Of a DNA stretch of 64,000 nucleotides, positions 46,858-55,862 are shown one piece after another. Both the position numbers and the translations under genes were made by a program. The notes beneath the pieces are model-generated. The model searched no databases and was not told the origin of the DNA. It saw only the letters and a list, made by a program, of their open reading frames with translations. Within the stretch, counting starts at the first letter, position 1, and the number at the start of each line of letters is the position of its first letter. Origin of the DNA: Sphingobacteriales bacterium 16-39-50 (GTDB taxonomy: Bacteria; Bacteroidota; Bacteroidia; Sphingobacteriales; Sphingobacteriaceae); NCBI GenBank assembly GCA_002257025.1, contig NCHA01000001.1, positions 248,001 through 312,000 of the forward strand, written 5' to 3'.

Positions 46858-47391
46858 TTATTCTTCTACAGTATCTGATTCAGTTTTTTTCGTAAAAGGT
46901 TTTTTAACAGTTTCCTTTACGCTTTTTACTACATCTCTGCCTTTATCTAATTCTTCTTTGAAATAACTCTTTGCATCCGATGCCTTGAAATTCAACAAGT
47001 TACCACCCATTTCAAAATGACGTGCAAATACCTTTCCTACTGCATAGGTTGTTGAACCTCCAATAGCGCTATAGGTAACGGCACCAACAATACTACCTAC
47101 TAATGGAATTGCCTTTACAAGGCTACCCAAAGTACCTGTTGCTAATGATTGTGCGCCAACCCCACTCAATAAAGAAACCAATACGGTTTTACCCAATTCA
47201 TGAGAAAATTGAACTTGATACTCCGCAGCCAATTTACTGATCATTGAAATTTGCGTTGCAGTGATGCCAGCCATATCAACAAAAGGAATTGGAACAGCTC
47301 CAAATCCCATAGCAATGAGTACATGGTTTTTAATGATTGTTTCGGTTTTTTTAACCTCAGCACTTGTTAAAACATGGTTTTTTGTTTCCAT
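46858..47391 (-). CDS. DUF697-family membrane-associated protein
   Basis: The 177-residue protein has the DUF697 pattern: GFGAVPIPFVDMAGITATQISMI, followed by an Ala/Gly/Val-rich stretch around residues 70-120 (VGAQSLATGTLGSLVKAIP, VGSIVGAVTYSAIGG). The C-terminus is charged and Lys/Glu-rich. Members are membrane-associated proteins of poorly known function, sometimes linked to GTPases. It is the second gene in a tight four-gene group ending at the thioesterase. The role here is unknown. Confidence 0.75.
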   Translation of the reverse strand: METKNHVLTSAEVKKTETIIKNHVLIAMGFGAVPIPFVDMAGITATQISMISKLAAEYQVQFSHELGKTVLVSLLSGVGAQSLATGTLGSLVKAIPLVGSIVGAVTYSAIGGSTTYAVGKVFARHFEMGGNLLNFKASDAKSYFKEELDKGRDVVKSVKETVKKPFTKKTESDTVEE

Positions 47392-47409
47392 AATAGTTTA
47401 GTTTAAGTT

Positions 47410-48249
47410 TTATTTCTTTGAATCATTATTTAAAAGAATAGGTAAATCCTTAGAAGAATTTCCCATCATTATTATCTTTGAATTAGGAGATTTTGATAGC
47501 TTTTCAGTAACATCCAATGCCTTCCATTGTAATGGAGATATATTTGAGATAAGCTGAAATTGTTTTATACCTTCTGCTTCTATGATTTTTCTATTACGTT
47601 CTTTTTCCTCTACTATTAGTTTAAAATCATACTGATGAACAATTTCTTGCTCTCTGAACTTTTGTTCAATAGCATTCGATATCGTGTCTGGTAGCTTAAT
47701 TGAACTAATAAAGAACCCTTCCATCGCAATATGCATGGTAGCCAATTCTTTTGTTAGATTAAGAATTGCTTTCTCTTCTAATACCCCTTTGTCAATCAAA
47801 AAAATATCTTCAGGTGTCAAATCTGCCATAAACTTTCTAGTCCACGATTGCGATGCCGGTATTACAACCGTGTTTGCATAATCAGGACCCAATTTTTGAT
47901 GTAAAGCGGTGATTTGATTTCTCAAAGGCTTAAATAAAACATTATACTTGATATTGATTTTTAATCCATTATGACTCAGAACTACTTGCTCCAATTCAAT
48001 GTTTTGCGTACGAAGACTATAAATAAACATTTCATTCAAGGGACTTATTATGCTTAATCCCTCATTATACGTTTCTGGCTGAGTACCATCAATCAGATCA
48101 TATAATACCCCCATTTCACCTGATTTTATTTTAATAAAAATCTTACTGCTGAACAGCACAAAAACAAAAAGAACTAATAAAACACCTATAGTTATACTCC
48201 TAAAATAGGATATTATTTTTTGCTTTTTAAGCGATTTGTTCATAAGCAT
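47410..48249 (-). CDS. SPFH/Band 7 (prohibitin-like) membrane protein
   Basis: The 279-residue protein has one N-terminal membrane anchor (about residues 17-38) followed by an SPFH domain: IKSGEMGVLYDLIDGTQPETYNEGL, then SLRTQNIELEQVVLSHNGL and an extended alpha-helical part with EQKFREQEIVHQYDF and IIEAEGIKQF. Prohibitin/HflC-like proteins form ring-like membrane scaffolds and can modulate proteases or organise membrane domains. It lies 18 bases before the DUF697 gene. A role in tolerating a membrane-active lipopeptide is possible but is only inferred from position. Confidence 0.85.
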   Translation of the reverse strand: MLMNKSLKKQKIISYFRSITIGVLLVLFVFVLFSSKIFIKIKSGEMGVLYDLIDGTQPETYNEGLSIISPLNEMFIYSLRTQNIELEQVVLSHNGLKINIKYNVLFKPLRNQITALHQKLGPDYANTVVIPASQSWTRKFMADLTPEDIFLIDKGVLEEKAILNLTKELATMHIAMEGFFISSIKLPDTISNAIEQKFREQEIVHQYDFKLIVEEKERNRKIIEAEGIKQFQLISNISPLQWKALDVTEKLSKSPNSKIIMMGNSSKDLPILLNNDSKK

Positions 48250-48289
48250 AATATCAAAAGAAGGTTTTTAGCCTTATTTAAAATGTTGT

Positions 48290-49285
48290 TTAAAATTTTA
48301 AATTTACTCCTAAACCATAAGTTATAAAGGTTTGTACTTTAGATGAACCTTTTGTAATACCTGTAGGTATGCCAGATGTATTAGCAGAGACCAGATCAAG
48401 CGAATTTTGTTTATTGTTGTATAAAAGCGAATAATCTGAATTAAAAGATAACCACTTAGTAAAGTTAACGCGAAGTAGACCATTTGAAGTCCAAAGTATA
48501 CCATCAGAATGATAGTCCTTGAAGTAAGTAGACAATACTTTTACGTAAACTTTTTTATTCAAAAGGTAATGGTAGTAACCAGTTTTCAATAAAAACCCAA
48601 AGTCAGAAGTAAATCTATCTACTTCTATACTGTGCAGGGATGCTTTTACATCCTTATCAATAACAAACATGTGGTTTAAAGCAGTTGGAGCTACGCCAAA
48701 ATAAAATATTTTATTCATATACAACATACCAACACCCTCCGTGAGAAATCCTGGTGAAAGGAATGAGGATACTTTATGTTTAACACCAGCCGTCTTATCA
48801 TCGTACATATATCCGTCAAAAATCTGAGTAGAAAGGTCTGCAATACCGGCCAGGTACCAGTATTTAGTTTTCTTATTGAGTGAATACAAAAAGATATTAT
48901 CCGAATAAAATAAATCCGTATTTTTTTTCCAAACCTTGTCTGCACCACTATTATAGCCTAATGCAAACATGGTTTGACTGGTAATCTGTATTCGTTTTTT
49001 ATTATTGTAGGTAGAGTTTAACCTAATGTTCGTATTGAAATTGTGATTGGGAGTAGATCCATTCGACCAATTAAATACTGCTAATCCACCAAGTCCGACA
49101 GACATCATTAAATGATTTTGCCAGGGTGCATCCTTTTTAATTGAGACTGTGTCTGTATTTTTTGAACTTGTATCTGCCAACGGAGTTTGCCCAATTGCTT
49201 CCGTTTGAGATACAAATAACTGCAATGAAATTAAAAGAATCAATGATATCTTAATTTCACAAAAATAATTCGCAAGTATTCTCAT
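48290..49285 (-). CDS. DUF3078 outer-membrane beta-barrel-like protein
   Basis: The 331-residue protein has an N-terminal signal peptide (hydrophobic residues about 11-28, cleavage near EAIGQ). The DUF3078 pattern follows: FNWSNGSTPNHNFNTNI, then the KKNTDLFYSDN region, KYWYLAGIADLSTQIFDGY and a C-terminal aromatic residue (GLGVNLKF), as in outer-membrane barrel proteins. The family is found in Bacteroidota and its function is not known. It is the first gene of the four-gene - strand group, 40 bases upstream of the SPFH gene. The same strand is continuous from here to the terminal NRPS. Confidence 0.85.
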   Translation of the reverse strand: MRILANYFCEIKISLILLISLQLFVSQTEAIGQTPLADTSSKNTDTVSIKKDAPWQNHLMMSVGLGGLAVFNWSNGSTPNHNFNTNIRLNSTYNNKKRIQITSQTMFALGYNSGADKVWKKNTDLFYSDNIFLYSLNKKTKYWYLAGIADLSTQIFDGYMYDDKTAGVKHKVSSFLSPGFLTEGVGMLYMNKIFYFGVAPTALNHMFVIDKDVKASLHSIEVDRFTSDFGFLLKTGYYHYLLNKKVYVKVLSTYFKDYHSDGILWTSNGLLRVNFTKWLSFNSDYSLLYNNKQNSLDLVSANTSGIPTGITKGSSKVQTFITYGLGVNLKF

Positions 49286-49502
49286 AGATAAATTTAAACA
49301 AGTATAATAAAATATAATTTAAGAACACTTATAAAAACTGATTATTTCAGGGGTACAATCTCATGGTTCAGAGAAATTGGATTTAACAGCAGCATCACGG
49401 ATAGGCTGGCAGACAATTTAATGCATAACCGAGTTTTTGCATCCGGATTGCTGGCAAAATCTGGTGCCTTACTGTTGCTTTTAATATCTCTTATAGGAGT
49501 GA

Positions 49503-50973
49503 AAGTCGATACTACATCAACAGTCATTGGAGGGCTGGGGAACACAAGTGATTAAACGAATAGCAAAAGATTTAAGGGCGACCTTTCCCGATATGAAAGG
49601 CATCTCTGAACGTAATCTAAAATATATGCGTGCATTCGCATCTGCATATCCTTCATTTGTGCAAGTGCCGCTTGCACAAATAGACAGCAGTGATAAAAAT
49701 ATAATAGATGAGAATGTGCAAGGGATGCTTGCACAAATAACATGGTATCACCATATTACTTTATTAGATAAGATAAAGGATGATAAAATACGTGCTTTCT
49801 ATATTGAAAAGACCATAGAAAATGACTGGAGCAGGAATGTAATTGTTAATCAAATAGAGTCAGGATTGCATTTAAGACAAGGGAAATTACAACATAATTT
49901 CACCAATACCCTGCCAAGTGCAAAAGGTGATCTCGCCAGAGAACTTTTTAAAGACCCTTACAAATTTGACTTCTTTCAGCTTTCACAGGAAGCTAGTGAA
50001 CGTGATTTGGAGGAAACATTAATAAATCATATTCATAAGTTCCTATTTAGAAATGGGAAAAGGCTTCGCTTTTATGGGTAGACAAGTGCATTTGGAGAAA
50101 GGTGGTCAAGATTATTATTTAGACCTGTTATTTTATCATACCAAACTGCATTGCCATATTATCCTGGAATTAAAAATTGGAGATTTTAAACCCGAGTATA
50201 CCGGAAAGATGAATTTTTATCTTTCTGCTTTTGATGAGGATTACAGAACAGATGAAGATGGACCTACTATAGGTATCATTCTATGCAAAAATAAAAATAA
50301 GGTTACCGCAGAATATGCCCTGCGGGATGTTAGCAAGCCAATAGGAATAGCAGAATACCAGTTAACTAATGCTATACCGGAGGATTTAAAGGCAGAGTTG
50401 CCAAGTATCGAAGATTTAGAAGAAGAATTGGAGAGAGAAATAGAAGTACCCAAGAAAAACGTTTATAAGAAGCTTGATGATCTGAATAGTTTAATCGAAG
50501 GATTAGATCATCCTGAAGTTAAGGAAGAATTGAATATTGAAATCACTAAAAAGCTTTTCAACGAAATACTCCCTGAAGTAAGAGAAAAGGTATCTGTCCT
50601 ATTAGATCCTATTTTTAAAAGGTTTACCAGTAGTATTATTCACTATACTATAAATAGTCAATCATCTTACATAGGCTCAGCCGATCTTGAAGCAGATCTA
50701 TTAAAAACGTCTAACATACATGAAATCGGCTTAAACATTGAATTGAACGGGTTTAAAAAAGGAGGGCTAAAAAGCTTTAACAGATTTGGAGGTCTTAAAT
50801 TCTACCTCGGAAAATATAAATATCAAATCGGTGAATACAGGCACAAAATCTGGGAAGTACATTTATACGACAAACAATGGAGTAATGACGATATTCAGCA
50901 ACTTGCAGAGAAATGGACAGAATTAATCATTGAGAATGTTGCCATTTCTGTAAAGAATATTGGCCATAATTGA
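49503..50973 (+). pseudogene. Truncated and frameshifted YhcG-type nuclease (DUF1016/PDDEXK)
   Basis: The first reading frame begins just after an in-frame stop (49500-49502) and reads ILHQQSLEGWGTQVIKR, the middle of the DUF1016 N-terminal domain. The start of the domain (the AVNxELIxLYWxIG part) is not found upstream in any frame. Near 50050-50053 the frame breaks: the frame ends in a stop after KRLRFYG, while the next frame gives MGKGFAFMGRQVHLEKGG. Together these make the family's usual join, consistent with one extra base. The second part has the PDDEXK nuclease core DYYLDLLFYH, LELKIGDFKPEYTGKMNFYLSA and GIILCKNKN, then an unusually long C-terminal extension of about 150 residues. Intact relatives are found in restriction and defence settings. 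Confidence 0.8.
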
Positions 50974-51433
50974 TGGGAAGTACAAATACTCTTTTATTAT
51001 TATCTCCGATTATGTGCAAGATTTATATGGCCTAAAAAATGCTTTTTAGATAATCCAAATACTTGTATATTTGTATAACACAGTTCATTGACTATCCGTT
51101 ACAGTGCTTTGGGTAAATCAGAGTAAACTAATTAAGCTCAAATAAAATGAGACCTATTAGGTTACCTGTTTTACGAAATAGCTTGATAAATTCAATAAAT
51201 CAACGATTTAAGTGATGGGATAATCGTCCTGCCACCCCGACAAACGAAAAGCCTTTTCTGCAAAGCAGAAAGGGCTTTGTTGTTTTTGCGCAGTCACCAT
51301 CCGCCCTAGGCGGATGAGGAACGGAGCGAAAACAACAAAGCCAGCTTCGAGGTACGAGAAGCGTCAGGCTTTTCGTTTGTAACGCCCCCCTATTCAGGAT
51401 CAGCGCAGCTAACCCTCCGGAATCAATACAATG
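50974..51433. other. Non-coding stretch between two pseudogenes
   Basis: I see no gene in this 460-base stretch. Its first half is AT-rich and featureless apart from a TATATTTG box, without a convincing upstream partner. Its second half is more GC-rich and holds the structured repeat listed separately (51240-51411). Confidence 0.6.
51240..51411. repeat. Nested inverted-repeat element with repeated tail, copy 1
   Basis: The element can fold as a cruciform or multi-arm RNA. An outer exact 14-base inverted repeat (acaaacgaaaagcc at 51240-51253 with 51367-51380) encloses a second exact 14-base inverted repeat (51273-51286 with 51329-51342). That in turn encloses a 7-base perfect hairpin with a 3-base loop (51299-51305 with 51309-51315). 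Side hairpins sit on each flank (about 51255-51271 and 51344-51362). It is followed by a 26-base tail (51386-51411) repeated exactly at 53109-53134. The composition is clearly more GC-rich than its surroundings. It is likely a member of a dispersed, non-autonomous repeat family. Confidence 0.75.
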
Positions 51434-51852
51434 AAACGGTACGATAAAATTAAGTCATTATCCGAATCAGTGATTCGGAAGTCTATCAGTATGTTAGTCG
51501 GAATTATACGTCAGATGGATGATTTCCGAGACAGTGTCTCGGATATTTGGATTTTGTGCCATCCTCTTTCACATCAAACCGTTTGGTCAGGTAAGCAGGA
51601 GTGCCATCCTGAAAAAAGATCAGCGCGTTCTCGGCTGTTTTTAACCCGTACACCTGCCGGGCAATCTGCATGGTGAGGTGTTCATTACATGTACCTGATC
51701 GACCTTTTTCAGATCCCGGGGTATGGGTTTTAATATATATATGTTCGCTGTTCACCAAGATGGGTAAAAAGGAGTTGGTTTTTCTCTATAACCATGCTCA
51801 GCTTTTCCTGAACACCCGATAAAGAGATACGCTGTTTATAAGCAGTTCAAAT
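51434..51852 (-). pseudogene. HipA-family kinase remnant with frameshifts
   Basis: Read on the - strand from about 51840, the sequence gives YKQRISLSGVQEKLSMVIEK and THLGEQRTYI. It changes frame in an AT run near 51733 to LKPIPRDLKKVDQV, and changes frame again near 51690 to NEHLTMQIARQVYG, LKTAENALIFF and GTPAYLTKRFDVKEDG. After that, more stops and shifted fragments continue to about 51434. These pieces are in the order of the HipA kinase (type II toxin-antitoxin HipAB). Most of the C-terminal kinase core and the N-terminal HipA_1 domain are missing, and no HipB-like antitoxin is next to it. It is a decayed fragment. Confidence 0.8.
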
Positions 51853-51861
51853 CAGTTTGTG

Positions 51862-52791
51862 TTAAACTTTAAAGTTAAGTGTATGAGATTTATCGGCCTT
51901 TCGTTTATGGATTTTTGAGGGGCTGGCAAATGCATAAAATAGTTTTTCCTTTATTCCTTTTGCCTGCCTGACGTCTTTTGCCATATCAATAAATTCATGG
52001 AAATTGAGATAAATAGGATTGAGTCTATTGCCTATTTTATTGGTTAAACCATAATCAGGCTGTTCATCTTCCTGACGATAGGTACCAAAGATTCGGTCCC
52101 AGAAGATGAATGTTGCCGCAAAATTTTTATCAAGGTATTTTTCCTGTGATCCATGGTGAACCCTATGATTTGATGGCGTTGCGAATACATATTCAATTAG
52201 AGGATGAAGTTTGCGAATATATTCGGTGTGCACCCAGAACTGAAACAGGACTGCTATCTGACTGGTTACGAAAAAGATAACCGGATGAAAGCCAAGGAAG
52301 GCTACAGGCAAAAAGAATATAACCTTTAGGTTTTGCAGCCAGCTCAATCTGAATGATACGGTCAAATTATAACTTTCTGCTGAATGATGTATTACATGGG
52401 TCGCCCAGAAGAAGCGGTTAAAGTGTGAGACGCGATGTGACCAGTAACTAAAAAAATCAAAAATGATATAACACGGAATGATTGTCCACCAGTTGAAAGC
52501 AATACGCCATGGAACTAAATTGTAAATCCAGACCGCGCAGTACAACAATATGACTTTAAAAAGCAGATTTATACCCAGATTCCCAAAACCGACTAATGCT
52601 GAGCCAATAGATTCCTTTAACTTGTAGCTTTTATTTTTCAGATACCTTGAATAAGCAATTTCTAGGAAGGTAAAAAAAGCCAACACAGGTATTGCATAGA
52701 CAATCAGCTGTGGCGAATTTCTCTCCAGGCTTGTAATTTCATCATATGGTATTTTACTGGCCCCAAAAAGGCTTTCTCTTATTAAGATCAT
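51862..52791 (-). CDS. Fatty acid hydroxylase/sterol desaturase-family membrane enzyme
   Basis: The 309-residue protein has several hydrophobic segments (about residues 30-50, 65-85, 90-115 and 150-180) and the di-iron histidine clusters of the superfamily: HRVSHFNR, HVIHHSAESYN, and NHRVHHGSQ. It continues with the FIFWDRIFGTY signature. Such enzymes hydroxylate or desaturate lipids in the membrane. Its substrate is unknown. It stands alone between the HipA remnant and an intergenic repeat, flanked by two copies of the same repeat (51240-51411 and 53060-53134). It could act on membrane lipids or, less likely, on the lipopeptide fatty acid. Confidence 0.88.
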   Translation of the reverse strand: MILIRESLFGASKIPYDEITSLERNSPQLIVYAIPVLAFFTFLEIAYSRYLKNKSYKLKESIGSALVGFGNLGINLLFKVILLYCAVWIYNLVPWRIAFNWWTIIPCYIIFDFFSYWSHRVSHFNRFFWATHVIHHSAESYNLTVSFRLSWLQNLKVIFFLPVAFLGFHPVIFFVTSQIAVLFQFWVHTEYIRKLHPLIEYVFATPSNHRVHHGSQEKYLDKNFAATFIFWDRIFGTYRQEDEQPDYGLTNKIGNRLNPIYLNFHEFIDMAKDVRQAKGIKEKLFYAFASPSKIHKRKADKSHTLNFKV

Positions 52792-53221
52792 TGTAAGCAG
52801 ATTGGTTTGAAGAAGTACAAAAGTTCCGCACTCCTAACATAATGCCTCTTTACAATCGATTTCAGTCAACGCCTTCTGCGGTTCGGAAGAACTAATGTTG
52901 TTGGAGAGATATAAACAAGTATTCCCGCCTAATAAGCCTATTATGTTTCATTTTCTTAAAAAACGAGGGAGGTAGGTCTTTGATTTTTGAACTGATTAAA
53001 TGAATGACATTAACAATATAATGTCAATTACTATGCCAGCAAGTAATTCGCATTTCGAGCAAGCTTCATCGAGTGGTATGAGAAATGCAGGCTTTATTTT
53101 GTAAGGTTCCCCCTATTCAGGATCAGCGCAGCTAGTCCAGGCACCCCGAAGAGCGAAACCTCATTTCAATTAAATATAGTATAGAACTCTTATACTTTAA
53201 TCATTTGCATGGAACAAAGAT
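52792..53221. other. Non-coding stretch upstream of the hydroxylase gene
   Basis: I see no gene in these 430 bases. The stretch lies between the start of the fatty acid hydroxylase gene and the end of the phospholipase C gene, both on the - strand. It includes the second, degenerate copy of the structured repeat (53060-53134). It should also hold the promoter of the hydroxylase gene, which I could not pinpoint. Confidence 0.55.
53060..53134. repeat. Nested repeat element, degenerate copy 2 (3' half)
   Basis: The segment matches the right half of the element at 51240-51411. It shares the agcttc...gagaa...caggcttt stretch with small changes, then a gtaa, then the exact 26-base tail at 53109-53134 (copy 1 at 51386-51411). 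Just after it, caccccga-gcgaaacc resembles the left boundary of copy 1 (caccccgacaaacgaaaagcc). The large inverted repeats are lost. The two copies flank about 1.7 kb holding the HipA remnant and the hydroxylase gene. Confidence 0.7.
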
Positions 53222-55348
53222 TTATATCTCAGTAGCCATCGCAGGATCGCTGACACTATGCCTGGCAGTTTCTACCCTCCCGGCAAAACGATGCAGATAA
53301 CCCTCTTCTGATTGTACTGAAAAATCATACCAGTTTCCGCTTTGATTCAGTTCCCAACTCTTCTTTTTACTTTTTCCTGCTTCTAAATCAAAACTGCCCT
53401 GTTCTGCATAATCATAGGCATTGGAGGATAGCTTTAAGCGTAGTTTACTGTTCCCCTCATTCTTTAAATTAAGCATTATACCGCCCCTGCGATGATCATA
53501 ACTTATCGTAGCCAGAGGCTCATTCATGGTGATATTACCTAAAAACTTCTGAAAATATCCATTAGGACCAAAAACTTCTAAATCATATTTTCCTCCGGAA
53601 GCTGTTTCCCATACATCTTCAAGTGATTTACCGGATTCTACTGTATAACGTCGTGGGATATCATCTAAACGATTTAAATCATAAACATGATAGACTGCAC
53701 CGGCCAGGCCCTTATTTTCAAAAATCAGTTTTATGTTATTATCGTTTTTCAAAGTCCGAAAATGGCAATGCAGTCGGTATGGTAGGGCGCGAGAAAATTT
53801 TGTCCCCTTTTCCTGAAAAAGTGATGAAGGAGTTTCAGGAGCTACCGCCTTTGGCAAACGCTTAGAAACTTCATCCCGGATCTCATGATCAGAGGTATCC
53901 GGCATTTTAGGGAAAACAGGATCATTAGGGCGGTCGAAATCGAATGCAGAAGTAAGATCACTACTCACCGCTCTGTGCCAGGGAGTAATTGCAGGTATTG
54001 TTATTCCAAAACGCTTTTCAATAAATTGGGCAACAGATGTATGATCCGCCACTTCTGAATTTACCCAGCCCCCTTTGCTCCAGGGCGATAAAATATACAT
54101 TGGAACGCGAGGACCCATCCCCCATGGACGTAAATTACCTGATATATTATCCCGCTTATCCAGGTAATTTGCCTTTCCCTTGCTATTATCAAAATACATC
54201 CCTTTAAGGTCAACTGTAGACTTTCCTGCGAGCGTATTATCCAGTTTGTAGGAAGGAACCGCAGGGGCAGGCAAATGATCGAAAAAACCATCGTTCTCAT
54301 CAAATGTTAAAAAGAAAACGGTTTTACTCCATGTTTCAAGATTTGATGTGATGGCTTCCAATACATCATGTGTAAAGTCTGCACCACGATACGGACTGGA
54401 TGGCGCACCGGGATGCTCAGAGTTTTTCTGCGAAGGTAGTATCCAGCTTACCTGTGGTAAAGTGCCATTTTTAACATCATTTTTAAGGTTTTCAAGAGAC
54501 CAGTGCCGCATACCTTTTTCATAAATGGGGGAACCCGGTTTAGCATTGCGAAAACTTTCAAATGCCAGACAGCCATGCATTGCTCCTGTCCAGTTATCAT
54601 TAGGATCCTGATAAATACGCCAGCTGATCCCTTTATTTTCAAGCACATCGGGAATGGTTGGCCACTTGAATGCACTTCCTTTGTAGGTATATCCCGGCTC
54701 TGGTAAGGCACCTTTTATCCAGCAACGAAGATTTACCGGTTCGGAATTTTCATCAGTACAGTTAATTCCTGCAGCTCTCTTTTCGGGATCAAAATTCGAG
54801 CCTGAAAAGAATACAATCCTGTTGGGATCGGTTCCTGTCGCAATGGAACAATGATATGCATCGCAAATCGTAAAGGATTCGGCCATTGCATATTGAAAAG
54901 GAAGCTCTTCCCGGGTATAATAAGCCATCGAAAATGGAGTCTTGAATAAAGGCCAGAAGCCATATTTACCCTGATTCCATGCTGCCTGCATATCCGAAAA
55001 GTTATGCGGAGTACCTGTAACCAATGCCGCATTGGAAGTTTTACCATGTGCCCTGTAGGGAGGAACAATCTTTTTGCCATCGGATTGATGAAAAGCACGT
55101 TGTCCGCCCTTCAAAGGGACAGGAAAGCGGTCTCCGAAACCCCTTACCCCCTTCATTGTGCCAAAATAATGATCAAAAGATCTGTTCTCCTGCATCAGGA
55201 TAACAATATGTTCAACGTCTTTTATCGATCGGCTCGCATTATGTGCCTCAACTGCCAATGCTCTCTCCAATAAGGGACCCCATAATGCTGTCGCAATACC
55301 CGCACCAGCGCTCATGCTTATAAACTTTCGTCTGTTCAGTTTACTCAT
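53222..55348 (-). CDS. Phosphocholine-specific phospholipase C, Tat-exported
   Basis: The 708-residue protein begins with a twin-arginine signal (LNRRKFISMSAGAG then a hydrophobic stretch). The phosphoesterase domain has QENRSFDHYFGTMKGVRGF, HNFSDMQAAWNQGKYGFWP, a TGTDPNR segment and FLTFDENDGFFDH with the acidic metal-binding residues. Two C-terminal DUF756 domains follow (about 510-600 and 605-695), as in PlcN/PlcH-type enzymes. The enzyme cleaves phosphatidylcholine or sphingomyelin head groups outside the cytoplasm, releasing phosphocholine. Its length is normal for the family. It is not part of the lipopeptide operon. Confidence 0.95.
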   Translation of the reverse strand: MSKLNRRKFISMSAGAGIATALWGPLLERALAVEAHNASRSIKDVEHIVILMQENRSFDHYFGTMKGVRGFGDRFPVPLKGGQRAFHQSDGKKIVPPYRAHGKTSNAALVTGTPHNFSDMQAAWNQGKYGFWPLFKTPFSMAYYTREELPFQYAMAESFTICDAYHCSIATGTDPNRIVFFSGSNFDPEKRAAGINCTDENSEPVNLRCWIKGALPEPGYTYKGSAFKWPTIPDVLENKGISWRIYQDPNDNWTGAMHGCLAFESFRNAKPGSPIYEKGMRHWSLENLKNDVKNGTLPQVSWILPSQKNSEHPGAPSSPYRGADFTHDVLEAITSNLETWSKTVFFLTFDENDGFFDHLPAPAVPSYKLDNTLAGKSTVDLKGMYFDNSKGKANYLDKRDNISGNLRPWGMGPRVPMYILSPWSKGGWVNSEVADHTSVAQFIEKRFGITIPAITPWHRAVSSDLTSAFDFDRPNDPVFPKMPDTSDHEIRDEVSKRLPKAVAPETPSSLFQEKGTKFSRALPYRLHCHFRTLKNDNNIKLIFENKGLAGAVYHVYDLNRLDDIPRRYTVESGKSLEDVWETASGGKYDLEVFGPNGYFQKFLGNITMNEPLATISYDHRRGGIMLNLKNEGNSKLRLKLSSNAYDYAEQGSFDLEAGKSKKKSWELNQSGNWYDFSVQSEEGYLHRFAGRVETARHSVSDPAMATEI

Positions 55349-55862
55349 AATTATAAATAAATAGGCCGAAAAAAGCCTTGTATCAGTTCAATATAGCCCT
55401 TCTTAATTCAGTGTTAAAATAATCAATGTTTTCTGTTTTAGATCAACAGAGTATTATTTTTAGAACAAGATGGTATTACTAATTACAAGAATTTAGCTCA
55501 TGGCTAATAAGATTTCAAAGAAGCTGGCCTTAAACACCGATCCATTCATTTTATTAGCATTAATTTCAGATTGTCAGATTGAAAACCAAATGCAGATTGC
55601 ATTTAAGCAGCTATCCGGTTAAATGCATAGTCGACCTCTCCATGGGTAAAGTCTTCGTCTTTAGGTCCAAAATTATTTTTTGTATATTTGTATTTCCTGA
55701 ACAATAAACCCTAACCAGAATTTTTTAATTCACCCCGGGTAGTTTATTGTTCCTTTAATTACAAGCAGGTTGCCTGCAAAAAGCCCTTATTCCGGCAAAT
55801 ACTTACGGCTCCCTGATTTGTTCATCTGTTCACTTCTCCTTTGGAGATAAAAACATCTGGCT
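55349..55862. other. Divergent intergenic region, phospholipase C and MscS
   Basis: This 514-base gap lies between two divergently transcribed genes and should hold both promoters. I see no coding gene. A TATATTTG box resembling the Bacteroidota -7 element lies near 55683 on the + strand, but the -33 TTG partner is not clear. A nested inverted repeat at 55699-55752 is listed separately. Confidence 0.5.
55699..55752. repeat. Inverted repeat upstream of the MscS gene
   Basis: An exact 11-base inverted repeat (gaacaataaac at 55699-55709 with 55742-55752) encloses a smaller one, gaatt/aattc around four T. It sits about 110 bases upstream of the mechanosensitive channel start and just downstream of a TATATTTG box near 55683. 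It could be an operator or a leader hairpin. It has no T-tract that would make it a clear terminator. Confidence 0.5.

Noticed and set aside
49299..49306. TATACTTG as a promoter -7 box for the DUF3078 gene
   Set aside because: It has one mismatch and no clear -33 partner, and would leave an untranslated leader of only a few bases.
49342..49545. A - strand open frame of 67 codons near the nuclease pseudogene
   Set aside because: It overlaps the start of the recognisable nuclease frame and shows no family features. It may be chance.
51431..51676. A + strand open frame of 81 codons
   Set aside because: It is antisense to the HipA remnant, whose protein pieces are recognisable on the - strand. 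The + frame resembles nothing known to me.
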